Below are positions 55,100-64,000 of a DNA stretch of 64,000 bases, in pieces. The notes under the pieces were generated by a model. The model did not search any database, was not told the DNA's origin, and saw nothing but the letters and a program-made list of their open reading frames with translations. Within the stretch, counting starts at the first letter, position 1; each line of letters begins with the position of its first letter. Origin of the DNA: Craterostigma plantagineum (Eukaryota; Streptophyta; Magnoliopsida; Lamiales; Linderniaceae); the NCBI GenBank assembly GCA_027422505.1, contig JAPQWV010000012.1, positions 23,327,501 to 23,391,500 on the forward strand, in the 5' to 3' direction. A program made the translations under genes and the position numbers.

Positions 55100-56726
55100 T
55101 GTTAGCTAATCGGTGCACATAATCACGTATTACACGCAGCGGAAATTTAAAATTTTATATCACATATCAAACCGATTCCACCAAGATCCATGCGAATTAA
55201 ACTTAACTCGTTAGTAGAGATATACCTGTTCTTTCTTCGAGGTGAGCGATGTTTGATAATACCAAAAGTATGGTAACTCTACCGGTATCCACCAAGAAAA
55301 GGACCAAAGAGTCGACCTTCACTAGCTAGAAGGTATTTGGCCGACGTAACTCGATTCAATGTTTTACGAAGAAAGCAAAACCCTTTTATTTTCTCTCGTA
55401 TATACTGTAATTTCTTAAGTGGCTATTCGATGATAGGGATGAACATATAAGGCCACGACCTCCCCATTTATATGCCAATTATCCTCATAATTGGATAAGT
55501 TAATTAAATCTCATTTAATTATTCTCCTTGCCATAATTAAGATCATATTAGCAATCATGAGCCAATCATAGAAAATTCAATTGACGTTCAATGTGGTTTT
55601 CCTTATATTGTTCATGATTAGCCCTTAATTGAGGCAATAGCCGATTTCCCAAATCTCTACAGTGTTTAAATATATATCGCATATATATTTATCATAAGTT
55701 AATATCTTGTATATTATTTGAATCTTATTTATATTCGTATTATATGATGCTCAAATAAATTACTCTATAATTAATTTATCATCATACCTACATCTCCATG
55801 TAATATACAAAATATAGATTCTTTGATCCTTTATTCTTTTCGGTGTGACCCAGTAGGATCCATGTCACGTTGGCAATAGAATTAGAACACTTTCTAAATC
55901 TATAAATCATAATTAGCACCTAGCAAATGTATTAAGATTACCCAAGTGACATAGATAATAAGTATCTCATATACGTATCACCATCCTAAAGCAGTAATTG
56001 CTCGTGTCAATTCCTTGTCACATAATATCCTAAATAAGTTCAAGGTTGGAACGTGTCATCCTTGCAAACTTATTTATTTCTTGATTCCAAAAGTTTATCG
56101 TAAATATGATTGCTCTTAATCACATTGCATGCATTACGATATCACTTATATCAAGGGGCCCGCGGATATCATCACTCATAAAATATGAGGGACAAAATAT
56201 TCTTGATGAACATAATCCACTGCACTAGTCACGCCTGTCGCAGCACCACCTGTATAGTTACCTTTTACGGCTAACGTTGGGCGATACTAACAGACAAGCA
56301 TTTCTAGTGATGAAAGCTGAGCATCTCATATTATAGAATTCAAGACACATATGAAACAATAATGACACAAACACAATCCATAACATGTTTCATTTCGGGT
56401 CTATCCGATATCATAATCTCTATTATATATCTGTGTGATTAAATTGATAACTCTTTATCAAATAGTTTGCAGAATATAACTATCATTTAATCCACACATT
56501 AATCTTAAACTGATAATTAGTGTTTCATGCCAAAAATCGAGATTAAGGAAAATTTAGAGTAAATATTATTTAATTTAATATGGAATTCTACAATCTAAGT
56601 CATCGACTTAAATGACCCATAAATAATTAACTTACTCAAGGAACAAAATGATATAAATCATTCAATTCGTGAAAATAAAGAAAACGCAACAATATAAATG
56701 TTGGCTTCTTGATCATAATACTAACA
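55100..56726 (-). repeat. LTR 3 of the tandem copia array
   Basis: 1627 bp, 5' LTR of copy 2 on the coding strand. It differs from LTRs 1 and 2 at a few places seen by eye, such as TATGGTAACTC for TATGGTATCTC and GTGTTTCATGCC for GTGTTCCATGCT, which link LTR 1 and LTR 2 more closely. Confidence 0.95.
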
Positions 56727-56731
56727 ATTTC

Positions 56732-57341
56732 GTACTGCAAGTTCAAAGGGCACAACAGCTTCTTTGCCTCGTAAGTTGACACCGGAAGTTCATTCCCATC
56801 GGGAAGCATATCGGCGAGTGTTTCTAAGAGGGTTGAGAAACATTTATCCGAAATCCCAAATTTAGCCTTAGTGTTCAATAATTTGAACACAGCAGACAAT
56901 TTTGTGTATTTAGAACATCCATCGTACAAAGGGATACTATTATCCCTAACTAGACTGTCAAATATGGGAGGACGTTCATCGAAATCCTCTTGAACATCAC
57001 GGAGCATGTCCTCAATACGATCATTATCAGATGAATAACTATGAGCTAATACATCTACATCTGCCTCGGGTTGCACTCTTGTACTAGATCCTTCACCCAC
57101 CCGACCAGCTACAGACTCACCGTGCCATATCCAATTTCTATAACCAGGAACCCGAGACTATCAGATGATCCCTAACAATCTCACTAGTCCACCACTTTAT
57201 GTTAATACAATTACGACAAGGACATGCAATCTTGAATTGCCTCTTTTTTCTACGATTTTGCTCTGCATAATTCATAAACTCTTCTACGCCATTCAAATAA
57301 TCGGCCGTTGTTCGCTTACTAGACATCCAACCGCGATCCAT
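56732..57341 (-). pseudogene. CACTA transposase N-terminus (transposase-associated domain and start of tnp2)
   Basis: From 57341 the minus strand reads the plant transposase-associated domain: MDRGWMSSKRTTADYLNGVE, FMNYAEQN, then CPCRNCINIKWW and VRDHLIVSG. The next block (YRNWIWHGES) is in another frame, so an indel near 57170 breaks the gene. The tnp2 start follows in the second frame: DRIEDMLRDVQEDF, PLYDGCSKYTKLSAVFKL, FSTLLETLADMLPDGNELP and YEAKKLLCPLNLQYE. Translation of the ancestral gene would then pass to IIHACPNDC, now at 41340 beyond the LTR array. TNP2 binds and cuts CACTA ends. This copy is inactive through the indel, the insertion and loss of the rest. Confidence 0.88.
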
Positions 57342-58144
57342 CCCAACTACCTAAGTTAGATAACAAATAAATTTACATCGTAAAGCGATAGCGGACGTTT
57401 AAGAACGGTCCCAAACGGGACCATTCAAGGTTTCCTCAAACATATCTAATCTTAATGAAAGCAATAAATTCACAACTCCTAGGCAATTTCAAACAAATAC
57501 GAAGCACAAAAATAACTATCCAAGCACAAAAATCGGGTACCCGACAATCGAACCCGTTGGGTACCATCGGGTCGGGTCGCAATTTTTTTTATGATTTCTA
57601 ACATAATATAGGATGTTAAATAGAACCTTAAATCACATAATGGAACCGAATCGAAAGCTAACGTAAAATTCCCAAATTAAATAAATTAGGGTTACAAAAA
57701 ACATACTACCTTTAATTTGGGCCGGGCGGCTGAGCGGGGCGGGGCGGGGCACGGCGGGCCGGCGAGATGGGGCGGCGAGGGCTGCGGTTGCGGCGGCAGC
57801 GGCTGCGGCTGCATGGGTTGGGGCGGGCGGCTGTGACAGCGAGGCAGGTGGCCCGGCGCAGCTGCGAGGCGGCTGGTGAGGCGCGGCTGCGAGGCGGCTG
57901 GTGAGGCGCGGCGGCGACAGCGAGGCAGGTGGGCGGCAGAATTGACGGCGTGGGCACGGCGAGCGTTGTGGGGGCGCGGCTGCGAGTGGTGGGGCGCGAC
58001 TGAGAAGCTTGGCCGTTGCGAGGCGCGGCTGCTCGCGGGGCTGCGGAATGGCGGCGAGGAACGGCAGTCTGAAGCGCGAGGTGTGAGTGTGTGTTCGAGG
58101 GCTTGTGCGTCTGTGTGTGTTCGATGTGATTTCAGTATTTTAAA
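57342..58144. other. CACTA 5' non-coding region with a GC-rich block
   Basis: Upstream of the transposase fragment. 57525-57590 carries a short TCGGGTACCCGA-type phrase like that of the hAT MITEs. 57715-58080 is a strikingly GC-rich stretch built on GGCGGC and GAGGCGCGGCTGCGAGGCGG, part of which is an imperfect tandem repeat near 57865-57910. Open frames there on both strands follow from the composition and are not called. It probably is the element's promoter or leader. Confidence 0.5.
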
Positions 58145-58647
58145 ATCATTGGCGATTGTTGTAGACCTAAACAGTCGCCAATGATATTAAAATAAAATAA
58201 CTTAAAAAATTATGGGAGACTGTTGTCAAACAGTCGCCGAGTCTCATGTATATTTAAAAAATAAATAAAAAGAAATATTATTGGCGACTGTTGTCGCCGA
58301 AGCTCAAACTAAAAAAATAAAACGAAAATATCATGGGCGACTGTTGAGGCGACAACAGTCGTCGAATGTCATGTATATTTAAAAATAAAAATAAAACAAA
58401 ATATTATTGGCGACTGTTGTCGCTGAAACAGTCGCCGAAGCTCAAACTAAAATATAAAAAAATAAAAATGAAAATATGATGGGCGACTGTTAGGGCGACA
58501 ATAGTCGCCGAATGTCAAAATTTAAAAAAATAAATAAAAACGAAAAACGATTTGGCGTCTGTTACGGCAGAAACAATCGCCAAATATTAAAATTGTTGAG
58601 TATAGGCGTTCATAGTGTCGTAGCCTATTCCACTTTCTATACTAGTG
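58145..58647. repeat. CACTA subterminal repeats, right side
   Basis: About seven pairs of GGCGACTGTTG and CAACAGTCGCC-type words, several forming short hairpins (for example around 58150-58175 and 58335-58360), separated by AAAATAAAA-rich spacers of about 60 bp. The terminal part is CTTTCTATACTAGTG. Matching repeats are at the other end of the element. Confidence 0.88.
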
Positions 58648-58650
58648 TTA

Positions 58651-60240
58651 GTTTCCACCTAATAGTTTTCCACCAATGATGTTTATCCTTATTCGACGAA
58701 AACTGTCTTTATTAATATCAACTTGTCGAAAACTTTCCCCATCTTCGCCGAGAACTTTGTTTCCCTTTCTTTGCCTAGCTTGTCTTTACGGAAACTTGCA
58801 TTCTATTTAGTTTTCCACTAATTCCTTTTATCCTTATTTTAACAATCACGAAAACTTCATTTCTCTTCTTTAGTATAAGTTATTTCAAGTCTTCTAGATG
58901 ATTCATACACACATATGGGATACACTTTGCATATTACTTTTAGGGTTCAAAAGACCTAGTCATACCTATCAATAAACTAAATAAATTCCACGTGAAGCCT
59001 CTTTAGGTCAATTATACTTTTATTATATGATTTGATATAGAATATCGAAAAGGTTCCTACTATTCACACCCCCTCTATTATTTACACCACCCTTTTTACA
59101 CCCCCTAAACACTTGAATTTTGTTGCCTACTTAAATGAATTCAACAATAATTATATTTTTATTATTTTATGTAGAATTCAACAACATTAATAGCATAAGT
59201 TATTCAAAAGCATTAATTGCACAAGTTATTCAACAACATTAATTAACTTATTTTATCCAATGGTATAACAATACAATATTTTAATTTACTTATTATTGTA
59301 TATTTTATTAATAGCCACACATTTATATTAACTTTAAAATAAAAATTTAAAATTTTATTAATATTAAATAATTAATTTAAATAAGAATATCATGTATGTG
59401 AATTAATTTATCTGATGGTATCCGCGTGGGCCTCCTCTCAGAACTTTGGGTTTGAACAAGTGAATTACCAGAATTGGAACCTGAAGAAATTTGGCAAAGA
59501 ATGCTTCATGGGAACATCAGATACACTTCTCGTGCACTTCAAATAAGATTTAAAGTAATACATTTTATGTACGTGAGTTTCATGGTGATTAGAGATATGA
59601 TTGTATATGCCATATGTGCAACGTGAGTTTCATGGAAATAATAGTCTCTTTGGTTTCCTTAGATGGATATTTGGGACTATCTATTGTTTTTTAATTGTAA
59701 TTATCTAACATAAAATTGGTAAGTATTTAATGGTTTAAGATAGTTAATTTTTAATTGGTAAGTATGTAATTAGGGGGTATAAAATAGAATTAAGGGGGGT
59801 GCCAACACAATTACCCTATCGAAAACTGTCAATTAAGGTTCATGCGAAAACTTTCTAACCTAATCTCTTTCCTACGAAAACTTTTGTCACATAATGCCAC
59901 ATCGAAAACTTTTAGGCATTCAATACTTTTAGGTTATTTATATTAAGTATCGAAAACTTCTCTATGGACCCTATTTCGAAAACTTTAATCATTAGAAGAA
60001 CTATCTATCGAAAACTCTATTTATATATCTATCGAAAACTTCTTACTCTCTCTTAGGCTTTCATCGAAAACTTGTTCTTACTTACAACAGTTTTCCACCA
60101 ATAATATTTATCCTATCTTGATAATCACGAAAACTTTATTTACCCATGCCTAATGTCGAAAACTTCTTTTCCCAAGTTTGTGTATTCTATCAAAAACTTT
60201 ATCCGTCGAACCACTCATATCGAAAACTTCAACCATATTT
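58651..60240. repeat. Spaced CGAAAACTT repeat region, with an inner insertion
   Basis: Between 58690 and 58860 and between 59815 and 60240 the word CGAAAACTT(T) or a near variant recurs about 18 times at roughly 20-40 bp spacing. A longer unit beginning AGTTTTCCACCAAT and leading to TTTATCCT recurs near 58664, 58818 and 60092. The same words occur at 40060-40345. Between about 59060 and 59805 lies AT-rich DNA with CACACCCCCT at one side and AGGGGGGTGCC at the other, probably a separate insertion. No gene is seen. Confidence 0.65.
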
Positions 60241-60259
60241 AGTTTTTCACTAATAGCCT

Positions 60260-61060
60260 TTAACCTTCATGCAAGGTCATGTAGGATCAAGATTCCCGCA
60301 AGGGCCATGCATCATGTGTTTCGTTACCAATTGGAAAAGATAAGGATCAGTAATTGAATTTGGTAATTCAGCACATATGATTCTATCAAATGACTCAGGT
60401 GCATATATTTTTTTATTTTTGATTCAAAATAAGCAAGAAATGAGCATGTGATAAACCCCTTTTTTGAAATTCTACAACAAAAGCATATGCTATTATGTCA
60501 CCAAAAATTTTGTATTTGAAAAGTGATCTTTTAATAGTTCAAGTTTCGCACGAAATACTTTGGATACTATATCTGGCCTATTTTGTGTCTTATCAGAAGG
60601 TAAACACATTTCTTTTATTTCTGGCCAGTTTGGATTTGTAGTTATCGTTAAGAAAATATCTGGTTTCTTATAACGTTGCACTAAGGCTATCGCATCCATA
60701 TATCGTTTACGCATATCTCTAGGGCCCCCTATAATTGATGCAGGTAATATAACTCCTGTACCAACATCACCACCACTTTTGAGACCTTGCGTTACACTAT
60801 CTAGTGACCTTTGTAAGCTTCTTTTCGTAACTTAATTTGCATTTCTTCACTTCTGAAAATTCAATCTCGATTTTCTATTTTAATGTACATGTCTACAACA
60901 TACTGTTGTAAAAGTCTCCCAACATTTAACAAAAATGATTGGTCATTCTCTCTCATTTGCAGCATATAACAATAATATTCACGACAAGATACAGTGGTCC
61001 TTGCGGCATTTTTCTCCATAGCACCTACATGAGTAGGATCATTATTTTAATGTTTGGAAA
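60260..61060 (-). pseudogene. Helitron Rep/helicase fragment (Helitron-like N-terminal domain)
   Basis: The minus strand from about 61060 reads NNDPTHVGAMEKNAARTTVS and REYYCYMLQMREND, then LLQQYVVDMYIKIENRD. Next come LDSVTQGLKSGGDVGTGVIL and GGPRDMRKRYMDAIALVQRY, then KPDIFLTITTNPNWPEIKEM. Last are ESFDRIICAELPNSITDPYL and VTKHMMHGPCGNLDP. These are consecutive blocks of the plant Helitron replication initiator/helicase. Several stops and frameshifts (near 60860, 60800, 60490 and 60430) disable it. The helicase core and the HxH two-tyrosine Rep region were not found. No Helitron termini (TC start, hairpin and CTRR end) were located. Confidence 0.88.
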
Positions 61061-61377
61061 GATAACCGCTAGCGTGCCACTGTCAAACTTTAAGAAAAAG
61101 TACCTTCATTTTCGGCGGGCAAAAAGTCCACCGGGTTCTTAAAATTTGCAATATTGTAATTGCCTTCATTATGGCATGATTTTTCCGAGTATTCATTTTT
61201 AGTATTATGTTGAATCGACCAAATTTTCTGTGCCATCCGGGGTTTCCAGCGGGAGGATAAGTGGATATTGTAGAGAATTTGGATGGAGAACGCAAGATGT
61301 TAGAAATGAATACAAGCGAACTCTTTACGCCGACCTTCAAAGCCTGATAGTGTAGCCTGATATAGTGCACTAAAGAA

Positions 61378-62880
61378 CCCTATCTGGGTTGCTGCTATGA
61401 ACGAAGAACTTTCTGCTCTTCACTCAAATCAAACATGAGATTTGGTTCCACGCCCTCCGATCACAAATGTTGTTGGATCAAAATGGGTATTTCGTACTAA
61501 ATTTCAGGCTGACGGCTCCATTGACAAACATAAGGCGAGACTTGTTGCACAGGGGTTTAGTCAGGTTCCAGGGTTGGATTATTCTCATACCTTCAGTCCG
61601 GTCGTTCGAGCATCCACTGTTCGAATTGTACTCACTATTGCAGTTCTTCACAATTGGCCTCTTCATCAATTAGATGTGAAAATGCCTTTTTAAATGGGGT
61701 TTTGACAAAACCTGTGTCCATGGAACAACCGCCCGGATTCATAGATGCTCGATTTCCACATCATGTTTGTCGACTTAAGAAAGCACTCTACGGGCTGAAA
61801 TAGGCTCCTCGTGTCTGGTTCCAAAGGCTTAGCGATTTTCTCTTGAGTGTTGGCTTCACATGTAGTCGCTCGGACTCATCGTTATTTTTATATACTTCTG
61901 GCACGACTACGTTATATCTTTTAGCGTACGTTGATGATTTCTTCCTCACAGGCAATTCTCGCGACAGTTTACAAGCTTTCATTGCTCGCCTGGGTCAGGA
62001 GTTTGCTATTAAAGACATGGGTAAGCTAAGTTATTTTTTGGGCCTTGAAGTTACGTATACATCTTCCGGTATTTTTCTAAATCAGGCAAAGTATGCACGT
62101 GATATTCTTCAACGAGCAGCTCTCGAGGACTCCAAACCCGTTTCCACACCATTAGCAGCCGGATGCCAGCTTTCTTCATCAGGTCCGCTTTTTGATAATC
62201 CTACTCTCTATCGCTCTTTGGTTGGTGCGCTACAGTATCTCACTATCACTCGCCCAGATTTATCGTTTGCCGTAAATCTTGTAAGTCAACACCTTCAAAG
62301 TCATACGGTTGATCACTTTAAAGCAGTGAAACGGACCTTCGCTACGTGAAAAGTACACCGGCTCTCGAACTTTCTTTACTCGTAGCAACTCACGATCTCT
62401 AATTGCTTATTCGGATGCTGATTGGGCTCGATGTGTTGAAACTAGACGTTCCACATATGGCTATTCTATTTATATTGGGGGAAACATCGTGTCTTGGAGC
62501 GTAAAGAAGCAACCCACTGTTTCTCGTTCTAGTTGCCAGTCAGAGTATCGTGCCTTAGCAAATGCAGCTTCGGAAATTATTTGCGTTCTTCACCTGCTTC
62601 GAGAACTCCGTTTCAAGCTTCCTTCGTGTCCGACTTTATTCAGACAATAGCAGTGCTATCTTTCTTAGTCAAAATCCAAGTCCGCATAAAAGAGCTAAAC
62701 ACATCGACATTGACTATCATTTTGTTCGCGAGCTCGTTTCTGCAGGTCGACTACAGACTAAGTTTGTTTCGTCATCCAAGTGGCAGATATTTTTACAAAG
62801 GCTTTACATCGTTCACTATTTGAGTTCTTTCGAGACAAGCTTCGTGTTGGACCACATCCCACATCTTGCTTGCGGGGGGA
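61378..62880 (+). pseudogene. Copia pol remnant (RT and RNase H)
   Basis: Plus strand: [50 protein letters not shown] (61500-61690), then after a 1-base shift [10 protein letters not shown] and [11 protein letters not shown] with a stop at 61801. The palm AYVDDFFLTGN is near 61925, followed by LSYFLGLEVTYTSSGIF, TRPDLSFAVNLVSQHLQ and, in shifted frames, the RNase H blocks YSDADWARCVETRRSTYGY (~62410) and KRAKHIDIDYHFVRELVSAG (~62690-62750). It is recognisable but frameshifted at several points. A polypurine tract (CTTGCGGGGGGATGA) ends it near 62880. The upstream half is missing; it abuts Helitron-related DNA. Confidence 0.9.
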
Positions 62881-63090
62881 TGATAGTGTAGCATGATTAG
62901 TGGGATTTTCTCATTAATCGCATTAAATATATTGATTGATAGTGTAGCATGATTAGTGGGATTTACTCATTAATCACATTAATTATTGATTCGTATATAT
63001 TTAGAAAAGGCATCCTAGCTTGTATATATAGAACGTGAGTGTATAGTGTATCATCATCAAGGAATAATTCAACTTTACACTTTCAAAAAA
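62881..63090 (+). repeat. Copia LTR with an internal 56-bp tandem duplication
   Basis: After the polypurine tract, TGATAGTGTAGCATGATTAG begins a segment that is repeated at once: 62881-62936 and 62937-62990, with a few differences (TTTTCTC/TTTACTC, ATCGCATT/ATCACATT). A TATA box, TGTATATATAGAACG, lies near 63018. The right end is not certain; a terminal CA could be placed near 63085. Confidence 0.65.
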
Positions 63091-63105
63091 CCATACGCTC
63101 CCAAG

Positions 63106-63435
63106 ATGACTATATTACAAAGAGGTAACTCTACCAAGTTGGGTAAGATGGGCCGTCAGCACACTGTCAAGTCGTTGAAGGAAGGTCGTAGGAGGATAGG
63201 CTGCTTTAGAAATTATCCCATCGACCTGAGATTACAGGTGTTAGAAGCTGCAAACTGGAGTCATGTTATTGTTTTTCTACCCTCCGAGGCTAAGTTCGAG
63301 GCTAATGTGACTAAATCTACAACGCCGACGGGGAGAAAAAAGGGCAAACCGGTAGAGGCTAGCGGTAGGTCGGACCGCGTGGAGGCCGCAGCTACGAAGA
63401 TAGACAGGGCAGATGTGACAGTGGCGAAAGCATAA
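63106..63435 (+). CDS. Unrecognised 109-codon ORF downstream of the copia LTR
   Basis: MTILQRGNSTKLG begins about 90 bp after the TATA-like box of the LTR, so it could be read from that promoter. The product is basic in the first third (KSLKEGRRRIG), has a short hydrophobic patch (SHVIVFLPS), then a Lys/Thr/Ser- and Ala-rich tail (TTPTGRKKGKPVEASGRSDR). No domain is recognised. A further open stretch near 63525-63700 (ENYTIENVLLICKSIARQKM) may be a continuation after an intron or frameshift. It may equally be retrotransposon leader sequence; a real gene is not established. Confidence 0.25.
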   Translation: MTILQRGNSTKLGKMGRQHTVKSLKEGRRRIGCFRNYPIDLRLQVLEAANWSHVIVFLPSEAKFEANVTKSTTPTGRKKGKPVEASGRSDRVEAAATKIDRADVTVAKA

Positions 63436-63699
63436 TACAGATATATGAACGGTTGTATTAGGCTTATGGAAACAAACTGAAGAGATGAGATAAACAACGA
63501 AGAAATAAAATAAATTACCTAGCTACTAAGGAAATTACCTTGGTTAAAGCTAATGTGAAAGAGGTGGAAGATGAAGATGAAAACTACACAATAGAAAACG
63601 TTCTATTGATATGTAAAAGTATTGCCCGGCAAAAGATGGGGCTGTACTTGGAATGTCAACAGTCGGCTGCCGAGAGATTACCTAATATTTATCTATAAT

Positions 63700-64000
63700 T
63701 CAATTTATTATTTAGTGAAGGGAAAATATATTTTTAATTTTAAATTTAATTTGATGGTGACTTGTTGCCTGAGGAAAACTGGCTGACAATTAGTGGATTC
63801 CCCCTTGCCCTTAGTATATAGTAATAGATATGTAGGTGGACTCAAGAATAAATAATATCTTGATTCTCTCAGAATTTTGTGGACATATATTATTCGTAAA
63901 CTGCTATAAAAATTGTCGGACTTGGTTATATTTTAAGAACTTTGATTCATTCCCCCTAATAAAATTATAAAACATTATTGAAATTTGTATTAATAAAGCA
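63700..64000. other. Window end, no feature seen
   Basis: AT-rich DNA without recognisable coding, repeat or regulatory content. Confidence 0.5.

Larger units (their letters stand above)
41345..56726 (-). mobile_element. Tandem copia retrotransposon array: LTR-internal-LTR-internal-LTR
   Basis: Three LTRs of 1627 bp each (41345-42971, 48222-49848, 55100-56726) alternate with two internal regions (42972-48221 and 49849-55099). One target duplication, ATTTC (41340-41344 and 56727-56731), bounds the whole array, and none flanks the middle LTR. Both internal regions lie on the minus strand with a polypurine tract (AAGTGGGAGAT) and a Met-tRNA primer site. The two copies are nearly identical over 6.9 kb. 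The layout is expected from unequal recombination between LTRs of one inserted element; a collapsed or duplicated assembly is the alternative. Confidence 0.93.
40908..58647 (-). mobile_element. CACTA (En/Spm) transposon, 17.7 kb with nested retrotransposons
   Basis: Ends CACTAGTACAG (40908) and CTATACTAGTG (58647) are the terminal repeats of the CACTA superfamily, flanked by the 3-bp duplication TTA (40905-40907 and 58648-58650). Subterminal repeats based on GGGCGACTGTTG/CAACAGTCGCC lie at about 40930-41210 and 58150-58580. Transposase remains are on the minus strand at 57341-56732 and 41340-41190, separated by a 15.4-kb LTR-element array. Without the array and one target copy the CACTA is about 2.35 kb, an internally deleted, non-autonomous copy that lost most of tnp2 and all of the second gene. 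Confidence 0.93.

Noticed and set aside
57712..58184. ORFs of 81 and 102 codons on opposite strands in the GC-rich block
   Set aside because: Open frames are expected by chance in DNA of this composition; products are low-complexity Ala/Arg/Pro or Gly/Arg runs.
38804..60240. A single giant LTR running from TGTAGCGCCCCG to beyond the CGAAAACTT array
   Set aside because: Start looks LTR-like but no matching CA end or target duplication could be found, and a separate insertion near 59060-59805 confuses the right side.
1..64000. tRNA, rRNA or snoRNA genes
   Set aside because: No cloverleaf-like or conserved rRNA segments were noticed on either strand. A tRNAscan-SE or Infernal search would be decisive and was not possible here.
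1..64000. A new biosynthetic cluster or defence system
   Set aside because: The three intact genes are unrelated and unclustered in function, and nearly all other sequence is explained by transposable elements.

Overview
This is a nuclear window from a flowering plant, probably a eudicot. It holds spliced genes of plant families (a type-1 protein phosphatase, an ACT-repeat protein, a PGIP-like leucine-rich-repeat protein). These sit in AT-rich DNA crowded with Ty1/copia and other LTR retrotransposons, CACTA and hAT DNA transposons, MITEs and a decayed Helitron. I see no prokaryotic or organellar features. The species cannot be named from the sequence.

Layout. 1-1869: decayed copia 3' end with a short LTR. 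2513-4446 (-): intact three-exon PP1 catalytic subunit. 5205-6055: fold-back element with near-identical arms of about 245 bp. 6415-8144 (-): intact six-exon ACT-repeat (ACR9/ACR10-like) gene. 8548-9415: a 21-bp tandem repeat, a GTAC-rich repeat and a MITE. 9438-13491: solo LTR (flanks GTTCTG) split by a gag-protease-only copia-like element with 722-bp LTRs and GTACC target duplication. 15492-17480: 2-kb solo LTR (flanks AAAAT). 18477-21345: CACTA element that captured a fragment of the host NOT3 gene and was later hit by an hAT MITE. 21777-29344: old copia element (-) split by a 4.5-kb hAT transposon (23417-27892), itself split by an hAT MITE (25103-25794). 29345-33500: LTR-like and MITE-rich intergenic DNA.

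33478-34942: a PGIP-like gene whose predicted transcription start is occupied by a 698-bp hAT MITE, leaving the TATA box more than 700 bp from the coding region. 36185-38480: mariner-like MITE, copia RT fragment and GRF-type zinc-finger fragment. 40908-58647: one 17.7-kb CACTA insertion (TTA target duplication). Its tnp2 transposase is cut in two by a 15.4-kb copia array of the form LTR-internal-LTR-internal-LTR, bounded by one ATTTC duplication. Copy 1 of the array keeps a complete 1349-codon gag-pol; copy 2 has a frameshift. The DNA flanking this CACTA carries a spaced CGAAAACTT motif. 60260-61060 (-): Helitron Rep remnant. 61378-63060: decayed copia pol and LTR. The window ends in unassigned sequence with a 109-codon ORF.

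Only three host genes look intact: PP1, the ACR-like gene and the PGIP-like gene. The rest is largely mobile DNA, where exact target duplications allow the order of insertion to be read. Boundaries and splice sites were read by eye; family assignments rest on recognised motifs, without database searches.
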